Shown: positions 42,815 to 52,076, counted from the first letter of the stretch. The stretch: 64,000 bases of DNA from Chitinophagaceae bacterium IBVUCB2 (GCA_002127295.1 NFUV01000001.1:992001-1056000), one strand, 5' to 3'. Program-made: numbers and translations. Notes: a model not told the origin generated them from the sequence alone.

Positions 42815-44692
42815 ATGCATTATGTTTCTGTAGAAGGGCTTACAAAGAGCTATGGTATTCAACCCCTGTTTAGCAATATTTCATTTAATATAGAAGAAGG
42901 TGATAAAATTGCATTGATTGCCCGAAACGGCACCGGCAAATCAACGCTGCTTAGAATATTAGCCGGTAAAGAAACCGCCGATGAAGGAAAAGTATGGATT
43001 AATAAAGATGTAGATGTAGTGCTGCTGGAGCAAGAGCCTTCCTTTGTGGAAGATAAATCTGTACTGGATAATATCTTCTTTCACAATCATCCTATTATTA
43101 ATGCGATAAAGGAATATGAGCTGCTGGAGGATGAAAATGGGGATCCGGAAAAATTAAGTGATGCCATTATGAAAATGGATGATCTTGGCGCCTGGGATTT
43201 TGACGCAAAAGTGAAACAGGTACTCGGTAAATTAAATATTCATCACCTACAACAACCAGTAAAAAATTTAAGTGGCGGACAACGAAAAAGAGTTGCCCTT
43301 GCAAAAACATTAATTGACATTGGATTTGAACATAAACATGTATTACTGATAATGGATGAACCTACCAACCACCTGGACGTGGAAATGGTGGAATGGCTCG
43401 AACATTATTTTGATAAGGAAAATGTAACCTTACTATTAGTTACCCACGACCGCTACTTTTTAGATGCGGCCTGTAATGAAATATGGGAAATGGAAGGGAG
43501 CAATATTTATGTACACAAAGGCGATTATCAAAACTATTTGGAAAAGAAAGCTGCAAGAATAGAAAGTGATTTTGCAAGCATTGATAAAGCAAAAAACACC
43601 TACCGCAAAGAATTGGAATGGATGCGCAAGCAGCCCAAAGCAAGAACTACTAAAAGTAAAAGCCGGCAGGATAATTTTTATGAAGTAGAAAAGAAAGCTA
43701 AGCAACAGATCGTAGATGAGCAGGTGCAATTAAATATGAAGATGAACCGGCTTGGTGGAAAAATTGCCGAGTTAAAAAAACTATACAAAAGCTACGGTGA
43801 TAAAATATTGTTGAAGGGATTTGATTACACCTTTAAGAAAGGCGAACGTATTGGTGTAGCAGGAAAGAATGGCGCCGGTAAATCTACTTTTATTAATATC
43901 CTGCAGGGTATAGAGCAACCTGACAGCGGTAAAGTAAATATCGGGGATACCGTAGTATTTGGGAATTACTCGCAACAAGGCCTCGTTGTAAAAGAGGATA
44001 TGCGGGTGATAGAATTTGTAAAGAACATCGCCGAACATTTTCCTTTAGCCAGTGGGGGCTCATTAAGCGCCGCACAATTTTTACAACTATTTTTATTTGA
44101 TCCTGATAAACAATACACCTACATCAGCAAATTAAGTGGTGGAGAAAGAAGAAGATTGCATTTGCTGTCCATTCTATTTCGCAATCCTAATTTCTTAATT
44201 CTGGATGAACCGACCAATGACTTAGACCTTCCTACATTGGGTGTATTGGAAAATTTTCTCAGCGAGTTCCCTGGTTGCTTATTAATTGTATCACATGACA
44301 GGTACTTTATGGATCGTCTGGTTGATCATCTTTTCATTTTTGAAGGAGATGGTGTGATCAGGGATTTCCCCGGCAATTACACACAATACCGAACGGAGCA
44401 GATGAGAGGTGAATTAAAGCCATTACCTGCAGAACAAAAAACAGAATCGAAGCCAGTTATTCCGGCACCTACCCCAAAAAGACAGTTTTCTTATAAAGAA
44501 AAAAGAGAGTTTGATCTGCTGGAAAAGGAAATTGCAGATTTGACGAAAGAAAAAGAAACCATTACTGCTAAACTCAATAGCAGCAATACTCCTTTTGAAG
44601 AACTGCAAGAAGCTTCAAACCGGATTGGCGAAGTAGCAAAGCTGCTGGATCAAAAAGAGATGCGATGGCTGGAGCTGAGCGAACTGCAATGA
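42815..44692 (+). CDS. ABC-F family ATPase (Uup-like)
   Basis: 625 residues, no membrane segments. Two ATPase domains in one chain. The first has Walker A ARNGTGKST (36-44), signature LSGGQRKR (152-159) and Walker B LLIMDEPTNHLD (177-188). The second has AGKNGAGKST, LSGGERRRL and LDEPTNDLDL. A linker with many Lys/Arg lies between them. The C-terminal coiled coil (about 555-625) with KREFDLLEKEIADLTKEKE is the Uup mark. ABC-F proteins act on the ribosome or, for Uup, on DNA or ribosome quality control, rather than in transport. Confidence 0.95.
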   Translation: MHYVSVEGLTKSYGIQPLFSNISFNIEEGDKIALIARNGTGKSTLLRILAGKETADEGKVWINKDVDVVLLEQEPSFVEDKSVLDNIFFHNHPIINAIKEYELLEDENGDPEKLSDAIMKMDDLGAWDFDAKVKQVLGKLNIHHLQQPVKNLSGGQRKRVALAKTLIDIGFEHKHVLLIMDEPTNHLDVEMVEWLEHYFDKENVTLLLVTHDRYFLDAACNEIWEMEGSNIYVHKGDYQNYLEKKAARIESDFASIDKAKNTYRKELEWMRKQPKARTTKSKSRQDNFYEVEKKAKQQIVDEQVQLNMKMNRLGGKIAELKKLYKSYGDKILLKGFDYTFKKGERIGVAGKNGAGKSTFINILQGIEQPDSGKVNIGDTVVFGNYSQQGLVVKEDMRVIEFVKNIAEHFPLASGGSLSAAQFLQLFLFDPDKQYTYISKLSGGERRRLHLLSILFRNPNFLILDEPTNDLDLPTLGVLENFLSEFPGCLLIVSHDRYFMDRLVDHLFIFEGDGVIRDFPGNYTQYRTEQMRGELKPLPAEQKTESKPVIPAPTPKRQFSYKEKREFDLLEKEIADLTKEKETITAKLNSSNTPFEELQEASNRIGEVAKLLDQKEMRWLELSELQ

Positions 44693-44735
44693 TTTTCTTA
44701 CTATCTTGCTAGCAGCAACCAGCTACCTTATCTAT

Positions 44736-45152
44736 ATGCGACTGCCCCTTTTTTTATTGGCTGTAACAGCCCTTCTTTCATTTTCCGTAATGGGAAAAGT
44801 TCCTGCTGAAAAAATCCTGCTGGTACAAATAGATGATATCGGGATCATTAGTGTAAACCGTGATACTGTTAGTTCTGATATTTTAGCCCGTTATATACAA
44901 GAAAGACTTTTTAAAAGCTATTTGGGAACAGGAAAAATGCACAGCAGAATACAGTTGCAGAAAATGAACGACAATGTACCCGACATGGTAACTGAAGTGA
45001 TAGTTAATGAAATAAAAGAAGGACAGAAAAAAGCCCTAACAGAAGTTTCATTGCAAAAGTACCGGCGAACCTACGACAGCCTTGAAAAAAGGCAACAGGA
45101 AAAGCTAAAAAAACAATTCCCGGTTTTATTCCAGGAAAATTTTATTAGATAA
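44736..45152 (+). CDS. Small membrane-anchored protein, possibly ExbD/TolR-like periplasmic domain
   Basis: 138 residues from ATG 44736 (a TTG at 44706 would add ten). One hydrophobic segment at the N-terminus (residues 3-20) acts as anchor or signal. The soluble part includes VPAEKILLVQIDDIGIISVN, a helix, and a charged coiled-coil end (KYRRTYDSLEKRQQEKLKKQ). The beta pattern reminds me of the periplasmic domain of ExbD/TolR, but the usual Asp in the membrane helix is absent, so the assignment is weak. It follows the ABC-F gene by 43 bp and probably shares its transcript. Confidence 0.65.
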   Translation: MRLPLFLLAVTALLSFSVMGKVPAEKILLVQIDDIGIISVNRDTVSSDILARYIQERLFKSYLGTGKMHSRIQLQKMNDNVPDMVTEVIVNEIKEGQKKALTEVSLQKYRRTYDSLEKRQQEKLKKQFPVLFQENFIR

Positions 45153-45153
45153 T

Positions 45154-46089
45154 TTACTCAATCAGATCAGCATAAGCTCTTTTGCCATAATACATATATT
45201 TCTTGGAATCCATTTTTGTTCCGCATAATATGGAGTGAATAAATCCATTCAACTCTACTTGTTGTGTATGATAAATGCCCCGGTCAAAATTTTGCTTAAA
45301 ATAAAACTGCACCCTGCTATCACTACTTTTATAAATAATCAGGCTATCCGTATTCATTTTTGAAAAAGAATAATCTGCTCGCAAATGTTGTAATAGCAAA
45401 TGCCCCTTATACCAGGTGCCGCCTGTTGCAGATACAACCGGCTTTCCATTATACAAAGCAATACTATCATTATATGCAAATAGATTTAATGCTGCACCTT
45501 TAACTTTTCTTAACCACTTACTTAAAATCGGTAAATAACTGCTATCATAGCCATAATTACTATCTAAGAAACTAATACGTTTTACTTGTTTCGGAACCTG
45601 GGCTACTCCTGCTAGGTAGCCAAAAATAAAACTTCCGCCGCCACTATGGCCATTCAAATAAATTTCCGCTTTACTGCCTCCATATACTCCAGCCAATGAA
45701 TCAACAATTTGTGGAATCAGTTTTCGAAAATCTGTATGCTTTTGTTTCCATAAGGGCCAGCTCTTGTAATCGTTTTCCAAATAGATAACTACAAAATTTA
45801 TTTCAACTTGTTGTCGTATAAATTTTGTTTGCGCAGCGATGTGTTGAATATCAAAATGCCAATCATCTCCCGGCAACATTTTTTTTCCCATTGTTTGTCC
45901 AGTAGTATTTCCGTTAGGTAAAGCATAAAAAGTGACAATCGTTTTTGTGTAGCCTGATAAATTCAGTGGGCGGTCAACAGTAACTTTTATATCCTTATAC
46001 AAACGAAAGGAGTCAACAATTGTAGTGGATTGCTGGCCACTCACTAATCCGTTATAAAGAACCAATACACATAACATTTGTAGTCGCAT
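45154..46089 (-). CDS. Exported alpha/beta-hydrolase-like protein
   Basis: 311 residues. Signal peptide, cleaved after VSG-Q (about 19). The motif GHSGGG (147-152) gives nucleophile S149, D176 (FLDSNYG) fits the acid, and H285 (NGFIHSIL) is a likely catalytic base. The order Ser, Asp, His is that of alpha/beta hydrolases. No lipase or peptidase subfamily is evident to me. It ends one base from the convergent gene, with no terminator between them. Confidence 0.75.
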   Translation of the reverse strand: MRLQMLCVLVLYNGLVSGQQSTTIVDSFRLYKDIKVTVDRPLNLSGYTKTIVTFYALPNGNTTGQTMGKKMLPGDDWHFDIQHIAAQTKFIRQQVEINFVVIYLENDYKSWPLWKQKHTDFRKLIPQIVDSLAGVYGGSKAEIYLNGHSGGGSFIFGYLAGVAQVPKQVKRISFLDSNYGYDSSYLPILSKWLRKVKGAALNLFAYNDSIALYNGKPVVSATGGTWYKGHLLLQHLRADYSFSKMNTDSLIIYKSSDSRVQFYFKQNFDRGIYHTQQVELNGFIHSILCGTKMDSKKYMYYGKRAYADLIE

Positions 46090-46317
46090 GAATACAATTT
46101 AAGGCAAGATACATCACCCAATTGTTGAGAATAGAAAAACTACGATATAGTAAAACCACTATTTTTAAACCTAAAATAAAATTGGTGGAAAATTATTGAC
46201 CGAAAGGCTTGTTGCTATGTATTCTAATCTCTATTTTGCTTTCGATTCGTAATTCTTACCCAATTTCCTGCGATAAACACTCCAATATCCGGATTGTTAA
46301 TTCTAAATCGTACCCCC

Positions 46318-46824
46318 ATGAGCAGGAACTTTACACCGGATGAAATTCTTATTGACCAATTAGTACTTAATGACACAGATGCATTTGAAGAGCTTTATCA
46401 TCGTCATTGCTATCCCTTGTATTCTTATTGCGTTGACAAATTAAACTCTCCTGCAGATGCAAGATCTATTGTTAGGGATGTGTTTATCCGTCTTTGGGAA
46501 AAAAGGCAAACACTACCTGTTGGTTTTTCGGTATCATTATACCTGTACCAGGAAATCAGAAAAGCAGTAGTACTGTGCGTTAATCAAAAACTGGAAGAAG
46601 ATAAAGATCTGTTTACGATTCAAACGCAGATCATTCCTGGTTTTGCCGTAGTCAATTTACAACAAGCCAAAAAACCAGTTAGAAAAAGTAGCAGTGAGAT
46701 CCGGTATATTAATTCTTTAACACCGAACAGGGCAAATAAGAACTATTGGTGGAACTATAATCCGTCTGGTATTACCATAAAAGATATTAAGATGCTGTTG
46801 CAAAAAGCATTTAACCTGTTATAA
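46318..46824 (+). CDS. Sigma-70 region-2 protein without region 4
   Basis: 168 residues from ATG 46318 (the TTG at 46294 is unlikely). Residues about 14-65 match ECF sigma region 2: LVLNDTDAFEELYHRHCYPLYSY, then DARSIVRDVFIRLWEKR, the core-binding and -10-binding helices. The rest (residues 75-168) does not resemble region 4: there is no helix-turn-helix, and it is rich in Gln, Lys and Asn with a segment NKNYWWNYNPSGI. Either region 4 has been lost or diverged past recognition, or it was never present. It begins a cluster of three small plus-strand genes. As a sigma factor it could not contact a -35 box; a core-binding regulator is an alternative. Confidence 0.75.
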   Translation: MSRNFTPDEILIDQLVLNDTDAFEELYHRHCYPLYSYCVDKLNSPADARSIVRDVFIRLWEKRQTLPVGFSVSLYLYQEIRKAVVLCVNQKLEEDKDLFTIQTQIIPGFAVVNLQQAKKPVRKSSSEIRYINSLTPNRANKNYWWNYNPSGITIKDIKMLLQKAFNLL

Positions 46825-46842
46825 ACCTTAACCCTACCTTAT

Positions 46843-47088
46843 ATGACAACTAAAACACTTTACAACAAAACTGGCCGGTATATATGCGGTGCATCTATGC
46901 CGGCTGAAACAAGACAAATACAAACATGGCTTTCTTGTACTAAACACAATAAAATGTCTGTTTCTGAAGAGGAGAAAGCAATAATTGAAACGCTTATTCT
47001 TAATGAAGTAAAAGCACAAACAGCTTATCCGTTGTTTTATCCAAAAGCGGAAGCACCTTGGTGGCAAAAAATTACAGCGATGTTTTAA
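46843..47088 (+). CDS. Small hypothetical protein, possibly anti-sigma-related
   Basis: 81 residues starting 18 bp after the sigma-like gene, so co-transcribed and perhaps co-translated. It has Cys, Trp and charged residues (TWLSCTKHN) and a helical acidic stretch (SVSEEEKAIIETLILNEVKA). It ends in YPLFYPKAEAPWWQKITAMF. The tail is like the segment just before the membrane helix of FecR anti-sigma proteins, but no membrane helix follows. This is a resemblance only. It could be a truncated anti-sigma or an unrelated small protein. Confidence 0.6.
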   Translation: MTTKTLYNKTGRYICGASMPAETRQIQTWLSCTKHNKMSVSEEEKAIIETLILNEVKAQTAYPLFYPKAEAPWWQKITAMF

Positions 47089-47207
47089 ATTATACCCAGC
47101 ATTTAGTCCTTGCTGGCTATAAAAGAGATACTTGATTTTCTAAGTCCTTGTTGAATAACCGACCATTTCCTGAAAGCCGTTTATTGTTAATTCAAAAAAA
47201 TCAGGTT

Positions 47208-47318
47208 ATGAAGAAAATTAAACTCTTAACAAGAGATGAAAATGTACAGGCAGGACTTGTTATCGCTGGCTTTGTTCTAGTTTTTTCTTTGCTTGCCCTA
47301 TTCTTTATGGGAAAATAG
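47208..47318 (+). CDS. 36-residue single-pass membrane microprotein
   Basis: ATG at 47208, TAG at 47316-47318. The protein has a charged start (MKKIKLLTRDENVQ) and one clean 18-residue membrane helix (GLVIAGFVLVFSLLALFF), ending MGK. The composition is sharply organised, which favours a real microprotein over chance, though 36 codons is short. It follows the 81-residue protein by 119 bp. A partner or regulator of a membrane protein is the usual role of such peptides; nothing specific is known here. Confidence 0.5.
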   Translation: MKKIKLLTRDENVQAGLVIAGFVLVFSLLALFFMGK

Positions 47319-47374
47319 CAGTAGCATTTCTTGTCAAAATGTATGGTTAATTACACATCCCGGGTTTACGCTGC

Positions 47375-48370
47375 TTATAAACGTTTCTTTGTTTTTTGCA
47401 GCAGGTCCCGGGATGAAATTTTTTCCATGCACTTAAAGTGACCCAGCGGACATTTATCATAACCAATTTTTGAACAGGGCCGACACCAGAGCTTATTTGT
47501 TTGCAGTATATCGAACAGTTGCACATCTGTATATCTATTACCATAATATGGGTACATCCCAAAAGAGGGAACTGTATTTCCCCACAATGAAATAACAGGT
47601 CTTTTATATGCTGCAGCTATATGCATGAGCCCGGTGTCATTACTGATTACAAGTTTCGATTTACGGATCAAATCGGCACTTTCATTCAAGCTGAACTTAC
47701 CACTGGCATTATATATTTTAACAGGATCTGTAGCAGCAATAGCATCCCCATTTGCCGCATCCTCCTTTCCTCCTAATAAAATAACAGGATGATTCAGCTC
47801 AGCACAAAATACTTTCCATTTGTGCACTGGCCATCTTTTGGTACCATGCGCTGCACCTATAACGCAGGCAACATACCCTGCAGAATGGGAGGCAGGAATA
47901 TCCGATTTTTTGATTTGCTCTTCAGGTAAAATAAAATAATCAAGTCCTGCTCCATCATTAGTAACACCAAAAGATGTTACTGTTTTTAAATAACGGTCAA
48001 CAATATGAACTTTCGGCAGCATATTTATTTTAAATGCCGTGTAGAAATATTTTTGAATGTTTAGCTTGTAAAAAGAGAAAGATTTTTTACCTAACGCTTT
48101 TTTCAACCGTAGTGTCTTAGTGTTGTTATGCAGGTCAATAATATAATCATACTCTTCTGTTTTCAATTCTTCAATCATCAGTTCCCAACTATGTGCCAGC
48201 ACATGAAGCTTATCGATATAAGGATTATGCTGAACTACAGAGCGGAATTTATCTTTTACTAAAAAATGTACTTCCGCTTCCGGCACTTGTTGTTTCAGGC
48301 AGCGGATAACGGGAGTGGTGAGTACAATGTCACCAATAGAAGAAAAACGTATGATGAGGAATTTAGCCAC
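47375..48370 (-). CDS. Glycosyltransferase family 9 (heptosyltransferase-like)
   Basis: 331 residues starting with GTG (48370); no ATG exists in frame near the conserved start FLIIRFSSIGDIVLTTPVIR. The C-terminal donor-site blocks are CVIGAAHGTKRWP and SNDTGLMHIAAAYKRPVISLWG. GT9 enzymes transfer heptose from ADP-heptose to the lipid A-core or, in Bacteroidota, to surface lipo-glycans. The cytoplasmic protein probably works at the inner membrane. It is last in a four-gene minus-strand run, 8 bp after the MFS gene. Confidence 0.93.
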   Translation of the reverse strand: MAKFLIIRFSSIGDIVLTTPVIRCLKQQVPEAEVHFLVKDKFRSVVQHNPYIDKLHVLAHSWELMIEELKTEEYDYIIDLHNNTKTLRLKKALGKKSFSFYKLNIQKYFYTAFKINMLPKVHIVDRYLKTVTSFGVTNDGAGLDYFILPEEQIKKSDIPASHSAGYVACVIGAAHGTKRWPVHKWKVFCAELNHPVILLGGKEDAANGDAIAATDPVKIYNASGKFSLNESADLIRKSKLVISNDTGLMHIAAAYKRPVISLWGNTVPSFGMYPYYGNRYTDVQLFDILQTNKLWCRPCSKIGYDKCPLGHFKCMEKISSRDLLQKTKKRL

Positions 48371-48378
48371 AATTATTT

Positions 48379-49635
48379 TTAAGACTTTATATCTTCCGGC
48401 TCTGTATAATTCAAGTCCTTATGAAAAGTTTCTTCTGTAAAGTAAGCAGCAATCAATGTTATTGCCATCACGATTACACCTGTTATCATTGCACTTTTCA
48501 CAAATGACCAGCCAATGTTTTGTTGAAAAAGATTTACAAACATCATGTTAATAAGCGGTAAAGACCCTCTTACAAAGTTTGGTATTGTAGTAGCAGCCGT
48601 TGCTCTTAAGTTTGTACCAAACTGCTCTGCTCCCATTGTGACAAAAATTGCCCAGAAACCAGTACTGAATCCGAGCATTGCACAAGCAAGGTACATTTCG
48701 GTATCACTTTGAATTAAGCCACTAAAAAAATAAATACCAGAAAGTATTGCAAAAAAGTAAAAAAGATATAACGCTTTCTTTCTGCTCTTAAAATATTGGC
48801 TTACAAACCCAACTAATATATCACCAACTGCTATTGCAGCATAAGCATACATAATTGAGCGTCCCGACTCAATTGCGTTTTCCCCATAAAACTCTCCCGC
48901 AAATCTATTACTGAAGTTTACAAGAATACCAATCACAAACCAGGTGGGCATACCAATAAGAATGGCAAGAATATATTTTTTAAACCTTTTGCTATTATTG
49001 AAGAACATGAGCAGATTACCCCTGGAAACATTTTGTTGCTTCACCTGGTGGAACATACCACTTTCAGCAACAGAAATTCTCAGAAATAGCAACATAATGC
49101 CAAGTCCTGCCCCTATTTTATAACAAAGACGCCAATCATCTGTAAACTTAAAAGTAAAGTAAGCTGCAACTGCACCAAACAATCCAATCCCGGCAACCAT
49201 TGATGTTCCAATACCTCGCTTATTTTTTGGAAGTAATTCACTTACTAATGTTATGCCTGCACCTAATTCACCTGCCAAACCAATTCCTGCAGCAAATCTT
49301 GCATAAGCGTATTGATCGACGGTTTGTACAAAACCCGTAATAAAATTTGCGATTGAATAAAGAATAATTGAACCAAACAAAACACTCAATCTTCCTTTCT
49401 TGTCTCCCATAATACCCCAAACAATTCCACCAATTAATAAACCCCACATTTGCCAGTTGATAACTTTTGTACTTGCACTAATTACTTCTTGTTTAACTGC
49501 AAGGTCAACACCCAAGCCTGCGAGGCTAGGTTCTCTAACAATTGTAAACAACAGCAGATCATAGATATCAACAAAATAGCCGAGAGCGGCAACAATAACA
49601 GGAATAGATAAAATACCGTATTGCTTTTTTGTCAT
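48379..49635 (-). CDS. MFS transporter, metabolite:proton symporter type
   Basis: 418 residues, about 12 membrane segments. The pattern FVDIYDLLLFTI in segment 1, GDKKGRLSVLFGSIILYS in loop 2-3 and ARFAAGIGLAGELGAGITL in segment 4 belongs to the metabolite:H+ symporter (sugar porter-like) branch, which includes ProP/ShiA-like carriers. Substrate is probably an organic acid or compatible solute. It is 3 bp after the DedA gene and 8 bp before the GT9 gene, so in one operon. Confidence 0.9.
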   Translation of the reverse strand: MTKKQYGILSIPVIVAALGYFVDIYDLLLFTIVREPSLAGLGVDLAVKQEVISASTKVINWQMWGLLIGGIVWGIMGDKKGRLSVLFGSIILYSIANFITGFVQTVDQYAYARFAAGIGLAGELGAGITLVSELLPKNKRGIGTSMVAGIGLFGAVAAYFTFKFTDDWRLCYKIGAGLGIMLLFLRISVAESGMFHQVKQQNVSRGNLLMFFNNSKRFKKYILAILIGMPTWFVIGILVNFSNRFAGEFYGENAIESGRSIMYAYAAIAVGDILVGFVSQYFKSRKKALYLFYFFAILSGIYFFSGLIQSDTEMYLACAMLGFSTGFWAIFVTMGAEQFGTNLRATAATTIPNFVRGSLPLINMMFVNLFQQNIGWSFVKSAMITGVIVMAITLIAAYFTEETFHKDLNYTEPEDIKS

Positions 49636-49638
49636 ATA

Positions 49639-50412
49639 CTATTGTTGTGAAAGGTCATCAGGCGGGGGTAATGAACCGTCAATTGCTTTCTTTTTCTTAG
49701 AAGTGAAAAGCTTTATTAATACAGGAGCCGTAGTAACGAGTACAATACCGATTACAATAATTTCTAAATGATCTTTTAAATTAAATCCAAATTGCTTGTA
49801 TATCCATTTCTGCAAAAAATACCCGGCAAAGATCATAGTGAAAACCCAGGCTAAACAACCTATGATATTAAAAAAATGAAACTTCTTCCTATCCATTTTT
49901 ACAATACCCGCAACGATAGGTGCAAAGGTGCGGATGAAGGGAAGAAATCTTGCTATTATAATTGCTCCGCCACCGTTCTTATCATAAAACTCCTGTGCCT
50001 GGAATAAATATTTTTTCTTGAAAAGAAAACGATCTCTCCAGCCAAACATGGCCGGACCCACTTTTCTACCCGTCCAATAACCAACCGCATTACCCCAGAT
50101 ACCTGCCACAGCAATGAGACCGACCAATACAAACAGGTCCACAAACTCATTTCGAATGCCGCCCATGCCGATCAATTTCAAAAACTGATACGCTAATCCC
50201 GGCACTACCGTTCCATCGGCTTTTGTTATTTCATGGGCATAGATGCCGGCCACAAATAATAATGAATCACCGGGAAGAAAAAATCCGACAAATAAACCAG
50301 TTTCAGCAAACACCACTAACAGCAACAACCAAAGTCCGCCATTTTCAATATAAAATTGCGGTTGTAATAACTGGCTCCAATGAAAACTATCTAACAAATA
50401 AATCAACTCCAT
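49639..50412 (-). CDS. DedA-family membrane protein
   Basis: 257 residues. The DedA core includes LLLVVFAETGLFVGFFLPGDSLLF (Glu and Pro-Gly-Asp in the re-entrant loop), then ARFLPFIRTFAPIVAG (the Arg-containing second signature). Four to five membrane helices; a Lys-rich tail at the end. DedA proteins are half-transporters linked to lipid (undecaprenyl-phosphate or phosphatidyl) flipping and membrane potential. It lies between the DAACS symporter gene (18 bp) and the MFS gene (3 bp). Confidence 0.95.
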   Translation of the reverse strand: MELIYLLDSFHWSQLLQPQFYIENGGLWLLLLVVFAETGLFVGFFLPGDSLLFVAGIYAHEITKADGTVVPGLAYQFLKLIGMGGIRNEFVDLFVLVGLIAVAGIWGNAVGYWTGRKVGPAMFGWRDRFLFKKKYLFQAQEFYDKNGGGAIIIARFLPFIRTFAPIVAGIVKMDRKKFHFFNIIGCLAWVFTMIFAGYFLQKWIYKQFGFNLKDHLEIIVIGIVLVTTAPVLIKLFTSKKKKAIDGSLPPPDDLSQQ

Positions 50413-50430
50413 GTAAAATCTTCTTTTTAA

Positions 50431-51924
50431 TTATTCAATAATTGCATCTGCTTTTGCCTCCGTAAATGCCAATGCTTTCTCATCATCAAATTCGCCTTCC
50501 CATCTTGCTATAACACAACTGGCTAATGTATTGCCAATTACATTTACAGATGTTCTTGCCATATCCATTAACTCATCGATACCATAAATAGCCATAATGG
50601 GCCATAGTGGAAAATGAAATGTTGCTGCTGTTGCAATTAATATTACCAATGATGCTCGTGGAACTGCCGCTACACCTTTGCTTGTCAGCATCAATGTAAG
50701 ACCAATCATTAACTGTTCGCCAAACGACAAATCAATACCTGCCGCTTGTGCAACAAAGACCGAAGCCAGGGAAAGATATAAGGTGGTTCCATCAAGATTA
50801 AATGTGTAACCTGTAGGAATAACAAATGATACAATTTTTCTTGGCACCCCAAATTTTTCCATATTCTCCAATGCCTTAGGCAATGCAGAATCAGAACTGG
50901 TAGTGGCAAATGCGATGGATACCGGCTCCCGTATCGCTTGAATGAATTTACGTATCGGGATTTTTGCCACCCATATGGCAACTGGTAGCAACACTAATAA
51001 AATGAATGCAATGAGTGCTACATATAATGTAATAAGTAATAATGCAAGATTCTTTAAAATATCAACTCCTAAATGACCAACCGTAACTGCTATAGCCGCA
51101 CCAACACCAAAAGGAGCAAAATACATAATGATGTTGGTGAACTTGAACATAGTTTCCGCAAGGCTTTCCGAAAACTCCAGCATAGGTCTTTTCTTCTTCT
51201 CATTGAGTAATGCTAATGCAATACCAAAAATCACACTGAAGAAAACAATGGGAAGCACATTTCCTTCGTAAACAGATTTGATTATATTTTCCGGGAAGAT
51301 ATCGATGATATGGTCTTGCCACCCTTTGCCGGGTGCATCTGGTAATTTATTGATCAACCCTTCCGGAACATCAACACCAGCACTATCCAATATCTTGATC
51401 ACTTTGGCTTGCAATTGCTTCTCCGAAGAGGCTGGTAATTCTTTCAATAACTCCTGTGGTACGGAAATTCCTTTCCCTGCACCTGTAATATTAATAGCAA
51501 CTATACCAATCACTAGCGCAATGGTAGTTACCACTTCAAAATACAAAAGCGACTTCCACCCCATCCTGCCTACTTGTTTCAGGTTAGCATGGCTTGCAAT
51601 ACCAACCACAAGCGTTGCAAAGAGCAGCGGCGCAACAATTGTTTTTACCAGGCGAAGGAATATGGTGCTTAGAAATTTTAGATCTTGCGAACCTTTGGGA
51701 AAGTCGATCCCTATTTCCACCCCAATTGCCATGGCCACCAATATCCAGGTGGTTAATGATCTTTTATAAATAGCAAATAAAATAAGGCTGGCTATAAAAA
51801 CCCAGCGAACGGTCATTAATGTTTGTGCGGAGAAAGAGGCCCATCCCTGTGCATCTAAAACATGTAACAATGCAACCACGGTAAAAAGTACAAGGGCGAG
51901 CAATCCGGCTTTTCGTTGATTCAT
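50431..51924 (-). CDS. Dicarboxylate/amino acid:cation symporter (DAACS, SDF family)
   Basis: 497 residues, longer than GltP (about 440) because of an extended loop of about 50 residues at 165-220 (VPQELLKELPASSEKQLQAK). Core motifs are AFATTSSDSALPKALENM and FVIPTGYTFNLDGTTLYL, which bind substrate and cation. It imports glutamate, aspartate or C4-dicarboxylates with protons or sodium. First gene of the minus-strand run, so its promoter drives DedA, MFS and GT9 too. The divergent region to the next gene (52077) is about 150 bp. Confidence 0.95.
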   Translation of the reverse strand: MNQRKAGLLALVLFTVVALLHVLDAQGWASFSAQTLMTVRWVFIASLILFAIYKRSLTTWILVAMAIGVEIGIDFPKGSQDLKFLSTIFLRLVKTIVAPLLFATLVVGIASHANLKQVGRMGWKSLLYFEVVTTIALVIGIVAINITGAGKGISVPQELLKELPASSEKQLQAKVIKILDSAGVDVPEGLINKLPDAPGKGWQDHIIDIFPENIIKSVYEGNVLPIVFFSVIFGIALALLNEKKKRPMLEFSESLAETMFKFTNIIMYFAPFGVGAAIAVTVGHLGVDILKNLALLLITLYVALIAFILLVLLPVAIWVAKIPIRKFIQAIREPVSIAFATTSSDSALPKALENMEKFGVPRKIVSFVIPTGYTFNLDGTTLYLSLASVFVAQAAGIDLSFGEQLMIGLTLMLTSKGVAAVPRASLVILIATAATFHFPLWPIMAIYGIDELMDMARTSVNVIGNTLASCVIARWEGEFDDEKALAFTEAKADAIIE

Positions 51925-52076
51925 ATTAGCATTACTAAGGTTTCAAAACTAAAGGTTTACGGCCAATCCCTGAAATCTGTTCGGGGGCAAACCGTTGATA
52001 ATTCTTTTTCATTGCTTTTAGCAGAAATCTGTATTTTCCCGCCTGCTTATCCTTCCTCCTCTACTAAACTAACGCT

